A stretch of DNA of 64,000 nucleotides from UBA7662 sp943369355 (GCA_943369355.1 CALRMX020000004.1:62001-126000), one strand, 5' to 3'. Shown: positions 42,825 through 53,220, counted from the stretch's first letter. A program made the numbers and translations. The notes: generated by a model from the letters alone, not told the origin.

Positions 42825-45167
42825 ATGTGGGTCAAATTTGCCCGATTTATTCTACGAAATAGAACTGCGCTCTTAGTTGCACTTGGTTTAACTACAGCCG
42901 TCATGCTGTGGCAAGCTGTGCAAGTTAAAATGTCGTACGAGGGCAACCAACTGATACCTTCCGACGACCCGGAGTGGATAGCCTACCAAGAATTCAGAAA
43001 GACTTTTGGCGTAGACGGAAACATCATGGTGGTAGGTGTACAAACCGACGACCTGTTTCAACTTGATTTTTTCAACGACTGGGCAAAAGTAACCGAACGC
43101 GTAGCTAAGCTCGATATGGTTCAAAATGTAGTGAGCATCAGCAACCTACCTGCACTCGAAAAAAATAGTGTAAGTCGTCGATTCGATTTTGTGCCCATCG
43201 TCAAGGAGCTTCCGCAGAACCAAGACGATCTCGATGCAATTCAGCAGGCCTTGTCTGATAACAAACTTTACGAGGGTATACTGCTCAATAGTTCGAGCAA
43301 TACCACCTTGATGGCCATCAGCTTCGACAGGAAGGTGCTTAACTCGCCCGACCGGGTGAAGGTGGTCAAAGAGATAGAAAAAGTAATGGATGCCTTTGGC
43401 GTACAGCACGACCTTGAGGTACATTATTCGGGTTTGCCTTACATACGTACCATTTTTGCCACGAAAGTAGCAGATGAGTTAAAGCTATTTAGTTTGTTGG
43501 CTGTAGCAGTAACCGGACTCGTTCTATTCCTGTTTTTTAGATCCATTTCGGCCGTATTGTTTCCGGTATTGGTGGTGGTTGTCGGTGCCATTTGGGCCAT
43601 GGGTCTTATTCAGCTATTCGGCTACAAGCTCACCATGCTCACGGGGCTCATTCCGCCGCTCATTGTAGTTATTGGCATACCCAATTGTGTGTATTTACTC
43701 AATAAGTACCACGATGAATTCAGAAAACACGGCAATAAAATAAAAGCCTTAAGCAGAATTGTTGAGAAAATTGGCATCGCAACACTCATAACCAACGCTA
43801 CAACGGCTATAGGTTTTGGTGTGTTTTATTTTACCGACAGTTCTATCCTTAAGGAATTTGGCTTGGTGGTATCCATCAGCATCATGCTGGTGTTTATGGT
43901 ATCGATCGTCATGATCCCAACGGTGTTTAGTTATTTACCAGCTCCCGAGAAAAAACAAATCAAACACCTCGAAAACAAGAATATCAACGCACTGCTCGAG
44001 TGGCTCATTCGGATTACTGCTAGCCGTAGAAAGTACATTTTCGGCATTGCGGGAGTACTTGTACTCATAGCAACGCTTGGTATCACACGTTTGAATGCCT
44101 TAAGCTTTATTGTCGATGATATTCCTGAACACGACCGCGTTTATACCGACTTGAAATTTTTCGAGAAACATTTCAAAGGCATAATGCCGTTCGAGATTTT
44201 GATCGACACAGGACGTAAGGGTGGGGCGCAATCGACCGCACAAATGGCGAAGGCCGAAGAAGTACAACAGCTATTTAGCGAGTACCCCATTTTCGCCAAA
44301 CCAATCTCGTTGATCGAAGTCATCAAGGGAGCCAACCAAGCCTATTTCAACAATAATCCCGACTACTACCGATTGCCCAATAGTCAGGAACGTGGGTTTG
44401 TATTGCCTTATCTTATCCGTACACAAGCGGGGTCGGGAGGAAACAACTCGGTTTCGGCACTTACCGACAGCAACCGGCGTATCATCCGCATTAGCATGAG
44501 CATGTCGGATGTTGGCACCGACGAGATGGCTCGTTTTTTCAACGAAGTACAACCGAGGGTTGATAGCATTTTCGAAGGCACCAACAATAAGGTGAGCTAT
44601 ACGGGTCAAAGTTTGATTTTTCTCAAAGGCAATACCTACCTCATCAATAGTTTAATAAGCAGTTTACTCCTCGCTTTTGTATTGATAGCGCTGATTGTTG
44701 GATTGATGTTCCGTTCAGCGAGAATTATGGTCTTGAGTTTACTTACCAATTTAATTCCACTTATGGTTACGGCAGGAGCCATGGGCTATTTGGGCATTGC
44801 CCTCAAACCTTCTACGGTTTTAATTTTTAGCATTGCTTTTGGTATCGCAGTCGACGACAGCATTCACTTTCTCACCAAATACCGCCAAGAACTTGAAAGG
44901 CACAGCTGGGAAATTGCGCACACGGTTCGAACAGCCATTCGCGAAACAGGAGCAAGTATGCTCTATACCAGTATTATTCTCTTCTTTGGCTTTATCATCT
45001 TTGCAGCCTCTAATTTTGGAGGCACCATAGTTCTCGGCATCATGACTAGCACCACCTTATTGGTAGCCATGTTCTCGAATTTAATAATTTTGCCCGCGCT
45101 ATTGCTTCAATTCGATAAGCGCAGCAAGCGCCACTACATGCGTGTGGCCGACAAAACCGACTCATGA
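42825..45167 (+). CDS. MMPL/RND-superfamily exporter
   Basis: 780 residues with the two-fold RND layout: one N-terminal helix, a large periplasmic loop, five helices (SLLAVAVTGLVLFLFF region, 220-370), then the repeat with a second loop and helices at 610-770. GIAVDDSIHFLTKYRQE in the second half and GIPNCVYLLNKYHDE in the first are the paired charged motifs. Hydrophobic-substrate or lipid exporter of the MmpL/HpnN type; cargo unknown. The stop overlaps the ileS start (ATGA). Confidence 0.85.
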   Translation: MWVKFARFILRNRTALLVALGLTTAVMLWQAVQVKMSYEGNQLIPSDDPEWIAYQEFRKTFGVDGNIMVVGVQTDDLFQLDFFNDWAKVTERVAKLDMVQNVVSISNLPALEKNSVSRRFDFVPIVKELPQNQDDLDAIQQALSDNKLYEGILLNSSSNTTLMAISFDRKVLNSPDRVKVVKEIEKVMDAFGVQHDLEVHYSGLPYIRTIFATKVADELKLFSLLAVAVTGLVLFLFFRSISAVLFPVLVVVVGAIWAMGLIQLFGYKLTMLTGLIPPLIVVIGIPNCVYLLNKYHDEFRKHGNKIKALSRIVEKIGIATLITNATTAIGFGVFYFTDSSILKEFGLVVSISIMLVFMVSIVMIPTVFSYLPAPEKKQIKHLENKNINALLEWLIRITASRRKYIFGIAGVLVLIATLGITRLNALSFIVDDIPEHDRVYTDLKFFEKHFKGIMPFEILIDTGRKGGAQSTAQMAKAEEVQQLFSEYPIFAKPISLIEVIKGANQAYFNNNPDYYRLPNSQERGFVLPYLIRTQAGSGGNNSVSALTDSNRRIIRISMSMSDVGTDEMARFFNEVQPRVDSIFEGTNNKVSYTGQSLIFLKGNTYLINSLISSLLLAFVLIALIVGLMFRSARIMVLSLLTNLIPLMVTAGAMGYLGIALKPSTVLIFSIAFGIAVDDSIHFLTKYRQELERHSWEIAHTVRTAIRETGASMLYTSIILFFGFIIFAASNFGGTIVLGIMTSTTLLVAMFSNLIILPALLLQFDKRSKRHYMRVADKTDS

Positions 45168-48100
45168 AGACTAAAAAATACCCCGAATACAAGCAACTTG
45201 ACCTACCTGGCATCAACCAGCGCGTACGCGATTGGTGGAAAGAGGAGCGCATTTTTGAACAAAGCATCGAAAGCCGGGCAGGAGCTCCGGCCTTCGTTTT
45301 TTACGAAGGCCCTCCTTCGGCCAACGGTATTCCCGGTATTCACCACGTGATGGCGAGGGCCATCAAAGATATTTTTTGTCGGTATCAAACCATGCTTGGC
45401 AAGCAGGTGAAGCGCAAAAGCGGCTGGGATACGCACGGGTTGCCCATCGAACTGCAGGTTGAGAAAAAATTAAGCATCACAAAAGAAGACATCGGGAAAA
45501 AAATCTCGATGGAAGAATACAACCGATTGTGTCGCCAAGATGTGATGGAATTCACCGGCCTTTGGGAGGAACTCACCGAACAGATGGGCTTTTGGGTGGA
45601 TTTGAAAGACCCGTATGTTACCTACGAAAACGAATACATCGAATCGGTTTGGTGGTTGCTGCAGCAGTTGTATAACAAGGGACTGTTGTACAAAGGTTAC
45701 ACCATTCAGCCCTATTCGCCCGCAGCCGGAACAGGATTGAGCTCGCACGAGCTAAACCAACCTGGAACCTACAAAGAAGTTAAAGACACTACGGCCGTAG
45801 CGCAATTCAAGCTAACAACGAGTGCAAGGGAGCAATTGCAAACCCTATGCGGACAACAATTCGATACCGATGTGTATTTTCTGGCATGGACGACTACGCC
45901 TTGGACCCTGCCCTCCAACACAGCGCTGGCGGTGGGTCCAAAGATCGAATATGTAGTCGTACGGAGTTTTAATCCCTACACCCATCTGCCTGTAACTTTG
46001 GTATTGGCTCAGTCGTTACTCGATCGCTACTTTAAAATAGATGGTGCCGAATTGCCGCTGGAGGCGTACGAAGCCGGGCAAAAAATCTTGCCTTACCGAA
46101 TTTTACATCAGCTAAAAGGTTCAGCCTTAACGGGACTGGTTTACGAACAGCTACTGCCTTACGTACAACCCACCGATGGTGAAGCCTTTCGGGTAATTGC
46201 CGGCGACTTTGTGACCACCGAGGATGGTACAGGCATCGTACACATTGCCCCCAGCTTTGGAGCCGACGACTTTCGGGTAGCCAAACAAAACGGCATTGGC
46301 AGCCTCACCTTGGTAGATAAAACCGGGCGGTTTTTGCCAGAGGTAAACGACCCGGTATTTCCCTTGGGTGGCAAATTTGTGAAAGAAGCCTACCTCAGCG
46401 ATGCCGAAAAAGCCCAAGAATTGGCCGAACAGCAAGAAAAACTGAAGGCAGTAATTCCGCAGCTCACCAAATATTTGAGTGTTGACGAGCTCATCACCCT
46501 CAAGTTAAAGCTCGAAAACAAAGCCTTCAAAATCGAAAAATACGAGCACCCCTACCCGCATTGTTGGCGTACCGATAAGCCCATACTCTATTATCCACTC
46601 GATAGTTGGTTTATCCGTACCACCGCCTTCAAAGAGCGCATGGTAGCGTTGAATAAGACTATCAATTGGAAACCGGAGAGCACAGGAACAGGTCGTTTTG
46701 GCAACTGGCTCGAAAATTTGGTGGACTGGAACCTCAGCCGGAGCCGCTTTTGGGGAACTCCTTTGCCCATTTGGCGCACTGCCGACGGCAGCGAAACGCG
46801 CTGCATTGGCTCAATGGAAGAGCTGAAGATAGAATTAGACAAAGCCCGCGCTGCGGGTCTTGCAAATCCCGACCACATCCCAGATTTACACCGCCCCTAT
46901 GTTGATGAGATTGTATTGCTCAGCAGCACGGGTGCGCCCATGTACCGCGAGCCCGACTTGATCGACGTATGGTTTGACTCAGGTGCCATGCCCTATGCGC
47001 AACACCACTATCCATTTGGGCTGAAAGATCTTGCTGGAAACTATCCTGCCGACTTTATCGCTGAAGGAGTAGACCAAACCCGTGGCTGGTTCTTCACCTT
47101 ACATGCCATATCCGTGATGTTGTTCGACTCGGTGGCTTATAAAACTGTGGTGTCGAATGGCTTGGTACTCGATAAAGACGGCAATAAAATGTCGAAGCGA
47201 CTGGGTAACGCCATCGACCCATTTAAAACCCTCGATGCTTATGGCGCCGATGCCACGCGGTGGTATATGGTGAGCAATTCGCAACCTTGGGACAATTTGA
47301 AATTCGACCTCGAAGGCGTAAAGGAAGTGCAGCGCAAGTTTTTTGGCACCTTGTACAATACCTACAACTTCTTCGCTCTTTACGCCAATATCGACGGCTT
47401 CAGCTATGCCGAAGCTGACCTTACCGAGGATGAGCGCCCAGAAATCGATCGCTGGATTTTGTCAGTGCTAAACACCCTTGTGGGGGAAGTAAACGATGCC
47501 TATACGCAATATGAACCTACTCGGGCGGCGCGTGCCATTCAAACCTTTGTAGACGAGCACCTGAGCAATTGGTATGTGCGTTTGTGCCGTAAGCGTTTTT
47601 GGCAAGGCGAGTACGACAGCGATAAAATCAGCGCATATCAAACCCTTTACAGTTGTCTCGAAATCGTGGCACAGTTGATGGCACCCATCGCTCCCTTCTT
47701 TGCCGAGCAGCTTTATCGCGACTTGAATGAACGTACCGGTCGTCTTAACGTCCAGTCGGTGCATTTATCGCTGATGCCGCAGGTCAAAGCCAACGGCAGC
47801 GATGCAGCCTTAGAGCAGCGCATGCAGCTAGCCCAAGACATCAGTTCATTGGTACTGTCCTTGCGCAAACGCGAAAATCTGAAGGTGCGTCAGCCGTTGA
47901 GCCGCATGCTTATTCCGGTGATGTATGCAGGCATGCAGGAGCAAGTAGAGCAGGTGAGCGACTTAATTCGTACCGAGGTGAACGTAAAAAGCATTGAGTT
48001 TATCACCGATACGGCCGGTGTGGTTACCAAAAAGATTAAGCCCAATTTCAAGGCCTTAGGGCCGAAATACCCGCAGCAGATGAAAGCCATCGCCGCCGCG

Positions 48101-48547
48101 GTGCAGCAATTTACCCAAGACGATATTTTCAGTCTCGAGCGAGTAGGCAGCTATGCGCTTCAGCTAGGCGAAACACAAGTACTTCTGCTACTGGAAGATG
48201 TGGATATCTTGTCGGAAGACATACCGGGTTGGTTGGTAGCTTCACAAGGCAAATTAACGGTAGCCCTCGATATTCAGCTCACCGACGAGCTCATTGATGA
48301 AGGAATAGCACGAGAACTGGTCAATAGGATTCAAAAGCTGCGTAAAGACAGTGATTTTGAGGTTACCGACCAGATAGCTGTGGAACTCCAGTATCATGAA
48401 ATTGTTAAGGGAGCAGTAGACCGATTCAAACCGTATATTTGCAGCCAAATTCTGGCGACTAGTTTTGAATTGGTAGCCAGTTTTAATCAGCCGACCACTG
48501 AAATCGAACTCGATGAGGTGCGTTTGCAAATCGCCTTAAAACGATAA
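45164..48547 (+). CDS. ileS: Isoleucyl-tRNA synthetase
   Basis: 1127 residues. Class I signature near the N-terminus in the form GPPSANGIPGIHH (His60-His61), editing domain around 200-430, WFDSGAMPYAQ, GVDQTRGWFFT and DKDGNKMSKRLGNAIDP (KMSKR). A long anticodon-binding and C-terminal region follows. The length and HIGH variant suit the longer eukaryote-like IleS group usual in Bacteroidota. Charges tRNA-Ile with isoleucine. Translationally coupled to the exporter gene upstream. Confidence 0.95.
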   Translation: MKTKKYPEYKQLDLPGINQRVRDWWKEERIFEQSIESRAGAPAFVFYEGPPSANGIPGIHHVMARAIKDIFCRYQTMLGKQVKRKSGWDTHGLPIELQVEKKLSITKEDIGKKISMEEYNRLCRQDVMEFTGLWEELTEQMGFWVDLKDPYVTYENEYIESVWWLLQQLYNKGLLYKGYTIQPYSPAAGTGLSSHELNQPGTYKEVKDTTAVAQFKLTTSAREQLQTLCGQQFDTDVYFLAWTTTPWTLPSNTALAVGPKIEYVVVRSFNPYTHLPVTLVLAQSLLDRYFKIDGAELPLEAYEAGQKILPYRILHQLKGSALTGLVYEQLLPYVQPTDGEAFRVIAGDFVTTEDGTGIVHIAPSFGADDFRVAKQNGIGSLTLVDKTGRFLPEVNDPVFPLGGKFVKEAYLSDAEKAQELAEQQEKLKAVIPQLTKYLSVDELITLKLKLENKAFKIEKYEHPYPHCWRTDKPILYYPLDSWFIRTTAFKERMVALNKTINWKPESTGTGRFGNWLENLVDWNLSRSRFWGTPLPIWRTADGSETRCIGSMEELKIELDKARAAGLANPDHIPDLHRPYVDEIVLLSSTGAPMYREPDLIDVWFDSGAMPYAQHHYPFGLKDLAGNYPADFIAEGVDQTRGWFFTLHAISVMLFDSVAYKTVVSNGLVLDKDGNKMSKRLGNAIDPFKTLDAYGADATRWYMVSNSQPWDNLKFDLEGVKEVQRKFFGTLYNTYNFFALYANIDGFSYAEADLTEDERPEIDRWILSVLNTLVGEVNDAYTQYEPTRAARAIQTFVDEHLSNWYVRLCRKRFWQGEYDSDKISAYQTLYSCLEIVAQLMAPIAPFFAEQLYRDLNERTGRLNVQSVHLSLMPQVKANGSDAALEQRMQLAQDISSLVLSLRKRENLKVRQPLSRMLIPVMYAGMQEQVEQVSDLIRTEVNVKSIEFITDTAGVVTKKIKPNFKALGPKYPQQMKAIAAAVQQFTQDDIFSLERVGSYALQLGETQVLLLLEDVDILSEDIPGWLVASQGKLTVALDIQLTDELIDEGIARELVNRIQKLRKDSDFEVTDQIAVELQYHEIVKGAVDRFKPYICSQILATSFELVASFNQPTTEIELDEVRLQIALKR

Positions 48548-48550
48548 GTC

Positions 48551-48937
48551 ATGGAGCAAAAGACCGAAAAAAACCGTTACAGCGACGAAGAACTCCTCGA
48601 GTTCAAAAACGTTATCCTTGAGAAGCTCGAGGCAGCTCGTACCGAATTTAAGTATTACCAGGATCAGCTGATGAACGCCAATGTGAATGGTACCGACGAT
48701 ACGTCGAACACCTACGTAACCCTCGAAGAAGGCTCGGTAACTATGGACAAGGAGCATTACAGTCAGCTCGCCTCGCGTCAGCGTAAATTCATCGACCACT
48801 TAGAGAATGCACTCATCCGCATTGAAAACAAAACGTATGGCATTTGCCGCGAAACCGGCAAATTGATTCCACGCGAACGTTTGATGGCGGTGCCGCATGC
48901 AACTCTTTCGATGGAAGCAAAACTGAAACAGGGCTAA
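48551..48937 (+). CDS. TraR/DksA-family protein with degenerate zinc finger
   Basis: 128 residues: coiled-coil N-terminal hairpin (EELLEFKNVILEKLEAARTE), then LENALIRIENKTYGICRETGKLIPRERLMAVPHATL, the DksA-type C-terminal motif. Only one Cys remains of the four-Cys zinc finger, a state common in Bacteroidota homologues. Probably binds the secondary channel of RNA polymerase. Starts 3 nt after ileS. Confidence 0.85.
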   Translation: MEQKTEKNRYSDEELLEFKNVILEKLEAARTEFKYYQDQLMNANVNGTDDTSNTYVTLEEGSVTMDKEHYSQLASRQRKFIDHLENALIRIENKTYGICRETGKLIPRERLMAVPHATLSMEAKLKQG

Positions 48938-48940
48938 GCC

Positions 48941-49525
48941 TTGCAAAAAAAACATCTTCCTTATGTAGTGGTAGGCCTGATTCTGCTTGTGGATCAGGCT
49001 TCCAAACTTTTGGTCAAAACTCAAATGTACTTGGGTGAGTATCACTATGTGCTTGGTAAGTACTTTCAGCTGTATTTCATCGAAAACAACGGCATGGCCT
49101 TTGGCTATGAGTTTGCAGGTGAATATGGCAAGCTCTTCCTTACCCTTTTTCGGCTCGTTGCTGTAGGGTTTATCACCTACTACATTGCCCAACTGCTCAA
49201 AAAGGAGGAAACCACCAAGGGCGCCATCGTTTCCTTGTCGTTAATTCTTGCTGGGGCGCTCGGCAATATCATCGATTCGGTATTTTACGGTGTACTATTC
49301 GGCTATGAAAGGCTCTTTTACGGTCGTGTGGTAGACATGCTGTATTTTCCACTTTGGGAAGGTTATATGCCCGAATGGGTTCCATTCATTGGTGGCGATT
49401 ACTCCATCTTTTTCCGCCACATTTTTAATGTTGCCGACATGAGCATTTCGATAGGCGTGGGCATGCTCATCGTTTTTCAAAAGCGCTTTTTTCCGCAAGA
49501 AGAAAAGGTTTCGGTCTCCGAATAA
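48941..49525 (+). CDS. lspA: Lipoprotein signal peptidase (signal peptidase II)
   Basis: 194 residues from a TTG, 3 nt after the DksA-like stop, consistent with coupled translation. Four membrane helices. NNGMAFG, GALGNIIDSVFYG, GRVVDMLYFPLW (catalytic Asp) and FNVADMSISIG (catalytic Asp) are all present. An insert between the last two motifs (about 25 residues) is usual for this phylum. Cleaves lipoprotein signal peptides, several of which are encoded in this window. Confidence 0.95.
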   Translation: MQKKHLPYVVVGLILLVDQASKLLVKTQMYLGEYHYVLGKYFQLYFIENNGMAFGYEFAGEYGKLFLTLFRLVAVGFITYYIAQLLKKEETTKGAIVSLSLILAGALGNIIDSVFYGVLFGYERLFYGRVVDMLYFPLWEGYMPEWVPFIGGDYSIFFRHIFNVADMSISIGVGMLIVFQKRFFPQEEKVSVSE

Positions 49526-49570
49526 TTCCTGATCACACCCTTGTAAGGCTGTATTGCGTATTTTCACGTT

Positions 49571-51268
49571 ATGCACTATCGTCTTTCCCGCCACCTGCAT
49601 TTAGCGCGTCATTTCACCGTTGAATTACGTTTTACTACCGAAGGACAAGCCACGACCGTCCTTCAACTACCAAATTGGCGACCTGGCAGATATGAATTGG
49701 CCAATTATGCACGAAATGTGGTTCAGTTCGAGGCAACTACACCCCAAGGTCGGGTGCTTCGTTACCAGAAAATAAGTAGGCTCGAATGGGAGCTGCAAAC
49801 CGAAGGGCAACAGGAGGTGGTCGTTACCTATAGTTACTACGCCAATCAGCCCGATGCCGGCGCTTGTTGGGTCGACGATGACTTGTTTTACGTCAATCCA
49901 GTAAACTGTCTGATGTATACCTCAGCAGCAAGATATCAACCTTGTCGGCTCGAGTTGTTGCTCCAACCCGGCGAACATGCCGCCTGTGGTCTGCCCCACG
50001 AGAACGGCTTGCTGCTTGCTCATGATTTCGATGAACTCGTAGACTCCCCAATTTTGGCCAGTGCACACCTCAAACATCACGCATTCCAATGTGAAGGTGT
50101 ATCGTATTATTTATGGTTTTATGGCGTAAATGATGTGCCTTGGCAGCAACTCGAGAACGACTTCCGCGCCTTTACCCTGCCTCAACATAAAATGATGGGT
50201 GAGTTACCGGTGACAGCTTTTCACTACCTCAACCTTATCCTCCCATTTCGCTTTTACCACGGGGTTGAACACCGAAATAGTACCGTAATTGCTTTGGGAC
50301 CAGCCGATGAAGTGTTTGGCAGTCAGTACAAAGAGCTGTTGGGAGTAAGTTCTCATGAGTTATTTCATACCTGGAATGTGAAATTCATACAACCCGCACC
50401 TTTTAAACCGTACGATTATAGCCGCGAAAATTATTCGCCCTTGGGATATGTATACGAGGGCTTTACCACCTACTACGGCGATTTGTTCCTGTATCGTGGT
50501 GGCGTATTCAACTGGGAAAGCTACAGTCACGAAGTAAACGTTTACCTCAAGCGACATTTCGATAATTACGGTCGAAACAACCACAGTTTGCACGAATCGA
50601 GCGTCGATACTTGGGTAGATGGATACGGTGGGCCAGCTGCACCTAACCGGAGGGTATCCATCTATGCCGAAGGCATGCTCAATGCGCTTTGTCTCGACTT
50701 GGAAATTCGTAAATCCAGTGCAAACCAGCACAGCCTCGACGATTTGATGCGGCTGTTGTACGCCGATGCCAAAGAAGGCCGCAGCTACAACGAATCCAAT
50801 CTGCTCAGGCATTTGCACCAGCTCACGGGCATCGATTTTGATCCCTTCTTCGAGTTGCATTACCGGAATCCTATTTCGCTGGAAGATGTACTGCCCAAAA
50901 AACTACAGTGGATAGGCTGTACGCTCGAAACAAAGTCGGCCGACGACCCGCTTGAAGCCTTTTGTGGCGTTCGTGGCATTGACCAAAATGGCAAACGAAC
51001 AGTTACGGCCATTGCTCCAGGCTCACCCGCGGCTTTGGCAGGCCTGATGGTCGAAGATGTGCTCGATTTACCCGAAATGCCGGTAAATCACGAATGGGCA
51101 CCAGGTCAAATGCTTACCTTGGTGTGGCACGACCGCATGCTTCGCACGCGAACGAAGGCGGTAACTACCAGTTCTGGCTGGTTTCGGCAATACGAATTGG
51201 TGCGCTTGCCGCAAGTAGATGCACTACAAGAAGAGGCATTTTCAAACTGGTCGGCTGGGAAACCATAA
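49571..51268 (+). CDS. M61-family metallopeptidase (glycyl-aminopeptidase-like) with PDZ domain
   Basis: 565 residues. N-terminal beta domain, then the zinc site SSHELFHTWNVKFIQP (HELFH at about 262-266) with the distal Glu in GYVYEGFTTYYGDLF. The C-terminal PDZ domain reads VTAIAPGSPAALAGLMVEDVL. No signal peptide, so cytoplasmic. Removes N-terminal residues, with glycine and alanine preferred in studied relatives. Confidence 0.9.
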   Translation: MHYRLSRHLHLARHFTVELRFTTEGQATTVLQLPNWRPGRYELANYARNVVQFEATTPQGRVLRYQKISRLEWELQTEGQQEVVVTYSYYANQPDAGACWVDDDLFYVNPVNCLMYTSAARYQPCRLELLLQPGEHAACGLPHENGLLLAHDFDELVDSPILASAHLKHHAFQCEGVSYYLWFYGVNDVPWQQLENDFRAFTLPQHKMMGELPVTAFHYLNLILPFRFYHGVEHRNSTVIALGPADEVFGSQYKELLGVSSHELFHTWNVKFIQPAPFKPYDYSRENYSPLGYVYEGFTTYYGDLFLYRGGVFNWESYSHEVNVYLKRHFDNYGRNNHSLHESSVDTWVDGYGGPAAPNRRVSIYAEGMLNALCLDLEIRKSSANQHSLDDLMRLLYADAKEGRSYNESNLLRHLHQLTGIDFDPFFELHYRNPISLEDVLPKKLQWIGCTLETKSADDPLEAFCGVRGIDQNGKRTVTAIAPGSPAALAGLMVEDVLDLPEMPVNHEWAPGQMLTLVWHDRMLRTRTKAVTTSSGWFRQYELVRLPQVDALQEEAFSNWSAGKP

Positions 51269-51304
51269 AAAAAGCCGCTGCAAATAGTTCGCAGCGGCTT
51301 TAAT
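51265..51304. terminator. Bidirectional intrinsic terminator
   Basis: AAAGCCGCTGC-AAATAGTTC-GCAGCGGCTTT, a perfect 11-bp stem, with an A-run on the left and T on the right. Serves the M61 gene and the convergent rho gene. Confidence 0.8.
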
Positions 51305-51319
51305 TACTTGTGGGCACGT

Positions 51320-53071
51320 TTAGCCGCGTCCCATACTCATGAGGAATTCTTCATTACTCATGGTGCCCTTCATGTTCTGAAGAAGGAGCTCCATGGCTTC
51401 CTGCGAATTCATATCGGCCAGGTGATTCCGTAAAATCCACATCCGTTGCAGGGTTTCTTTGTCGAGCAACAAATCTTCGCGGCGGGTACTCGAAGCAATC
51501 ACATCGATTGCGGGGTAAATACGCTTGTTCGACAACTTCCGGTCGAGTTGAAGCTCCATATTACCAGTACCTTTAAATTCTTCAAAAATCACTTCGTCCA
51601 TCTTTGAGCCGGTATCGATAAGTGCCGTTGCCAAGATGGTGAGCGAACCTCCATTCTCGATGTTCCGTGCTGCACCAAAGAAACGCTTGGGCTTGTGCAA
51701 AGCGTTCGCATCGACACCACCCGAGAGTATTTTGCCCGAAGCCGGTGCAACCGTATTGTATGCTCTGGCCAGACGGGTGATGGAATCAAGCAAGATCACC
51801 ACATCGTGACCGCACTCCACCATACGTTTTGCCTTTTCGAGTACAATATTCGCCACCTTCACATGCTTCTCAGCAGGCTCGTCGAAGGTAGAAGCAATTA
51901 CCTCGGCTTTTACGCTTCGTGCCATGTCGGTAACTTCCTCCGGTCGTTCGTCGATCAACAAGATGATGAGGTAAACTTCTGGATGATTGTAAGCGATGGC
52001 ATTGGCTACGTCTTTTAACAAAAACGTTTTACCCGTTTTGGGTTGCGCCACTATCAAACCTCTTTGCCCCTTCCCGATGGGGGTAAACAAGTCCATGATG
52101 CGCATGCTCAAGTTTTCGGGCTTGTGCGCGAGCTTCAGGCGTTGGTTAGGGAATAAAGGCGTTAAAAAGTCAAACGGCACCCTGTCGCGGATTTCCTGCG
52201 GGGTTTTGCCGTTAATCACGTCTATTCGGGTGAGCGCGAAATACTTTTCGCCTTCTTTTGGAGGCCGTACTGCACCACGTATGGTATCGCCAGCTTTTAG
52301 GCTATAGCCTTTAATTTGTCCCGCTGCTACGTATACATCGTCGGGCGAGCCCAGGTAGTTGTAATCGCTTGAGCGCAAAAAGCCGTAACCGTCGGGCATC
52401 ATTTCGAGCACACCCTCGTGGGTAGCTACATTCTCGAAAGCATATTGATCACGCAGTTGATTGCGGTCGTTGCGGTCAACGCGCTCGGGGCGATCAGCAC
52501 GTTCTGGTCTGTCGGTGCGCTCGGGCCTATCGGTGCGCTCGGGACGCTCTGGTCTGTCGGTACGTTCGGGCCTATCGCCGCGTTCGTTACGGTTCCGGTC
52601 GCGCGGCTCGAAACGTCCCCCTTCGCGGGGTTCGCGTGCTTCTCGTTCGTAACGCGTACGTTCACCACCTTCGGTTCGGTCGTTGCGGAAACGGTCGTTG
52701 CGGTCGAATCGAGCACGTCCTTCGGCAGGCGGTGTGGCTGCGGGTGCTCCCTCTTCTGGGGTTTCAATTGTTTCGGCCTCTTCGTTTGGAGAAGCTGATT
52801 CAATAGCTTCTGCTTGAAGAGCCGCAATGACACGTTCGGCTGCTTCTGCTTCGGCATTGGCTTCGGCCATATCGTACACTTCCGACTCGGCATCTAAGGC
52901 GGCAGTTCGTTCGTCGAACAAACTCGGGTCGACAGCACGGGATGGCCTGCCACGGCGACGTACAGTATTGTTCTCGGCTTCAGCAGCAGGGAGATTGGTT
53001 TCGATGGTTTCGTCTTTGACTTTAGGAGTCGCTGCTTTTGGACGTCCTCTTTTTTTGTTTTCTTCTGACAC
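51320..53071 (-). CDS. rho: Transcription termination factor Rho with long disordered N-terminal extension
   Basis: 583 residues against about 420 in E. coli. Residues 1-210 form a low-complexity acidic then Arg/Asp/Glu-rich region with repeated RPER-TD units. It is followed by the RNA-binding domain (GVLEMMPDGYGFLRSSDYNY) and the ATPase core: Walker A AQPKTGKT, Walker B DVVILLDSITRLARAYN, and Q/R loops. Hexameric RNA helicase that ends transcription. A disordered insert is known in Bacteroides Rho, where it is reported to drive condensate formation; whether this one does is untested. Confidence 0.95.
   Translation of the reverse strand: MSEENKKRGRPKAATPKVKDETIETNLPAAEAENNTVRRRGRPSRAVDPSLFDERTAALDAESEVYDMAEANAEAEAAERVIAALQAEAIESASPNEEAETIETPEEGAPAATPPAEGRARFDRNDRFRNDRTEGGERTRYEREAREPREGGRFEPRDRNRNERGDRPERTDRPERPERTDRPERTDRPERADRPERVDRNDRNQLRDQYAFENVATHEGVLEMMPDGYGFLRSSDYNYLGSPDDVYVAAGQIKGYSLKAGDTIRGAVRPPKEGEKYFALTRIDVINGKTPQEIRDRVPFDFLTPLFPNQRLKLAHKPENLSMRIMDLFTPIGKGQRGLIVAQPKTGKTFLLKDVANAIAYNHPEVYLIILLIDERPEEVTDMARSVKAEVIASTFDEPAEKHVKVANIVLEKAKRMVECGHDVVILLDSITRLARAYNTVAPASGKILSGGVDANALHKPKRFFGAARNIENGGSLTILATALIDTGSKMDEVIFEEFKGTGNMELQLDRKLSNKRIYPAIDVIASSTRREDLLLDKETLQRMWILRNHLADMNSQEAMELLLQNMKGTMSNEEFLMSMGRG
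52465..52600 (-). repeat. Tandem repeats encoding the Arg/Asp-rich Rho insert
   Basis: Degenerate 12- and 18-nt repeats encoding RPERTD and RPERAD-type units, about eight copies, inside rho. Repeat number could change by slippage while staying in frame. Confidence 0.7.
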
Positions 53072-53220
53072 TAGAAAAAAAGTAAGGTGAATGCTCGTTA
53101 TTGCCGCCCGATGGTCGGCGATAAGCTGTGAAAATTCGTGTGATGGGTTGGCGTATGCCGAAGCGCTGAGGCTAAACCTTCACAAGAATAACGATTAGGC
53201 CGTACATGCGCAATGAAAAA

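Noticed and set aside
52418..52893. Frames with Ser/Arg repeats opposite and within rho
   Set aside because: They are other-frame readings of the rho tandem repeats, not separate genes.
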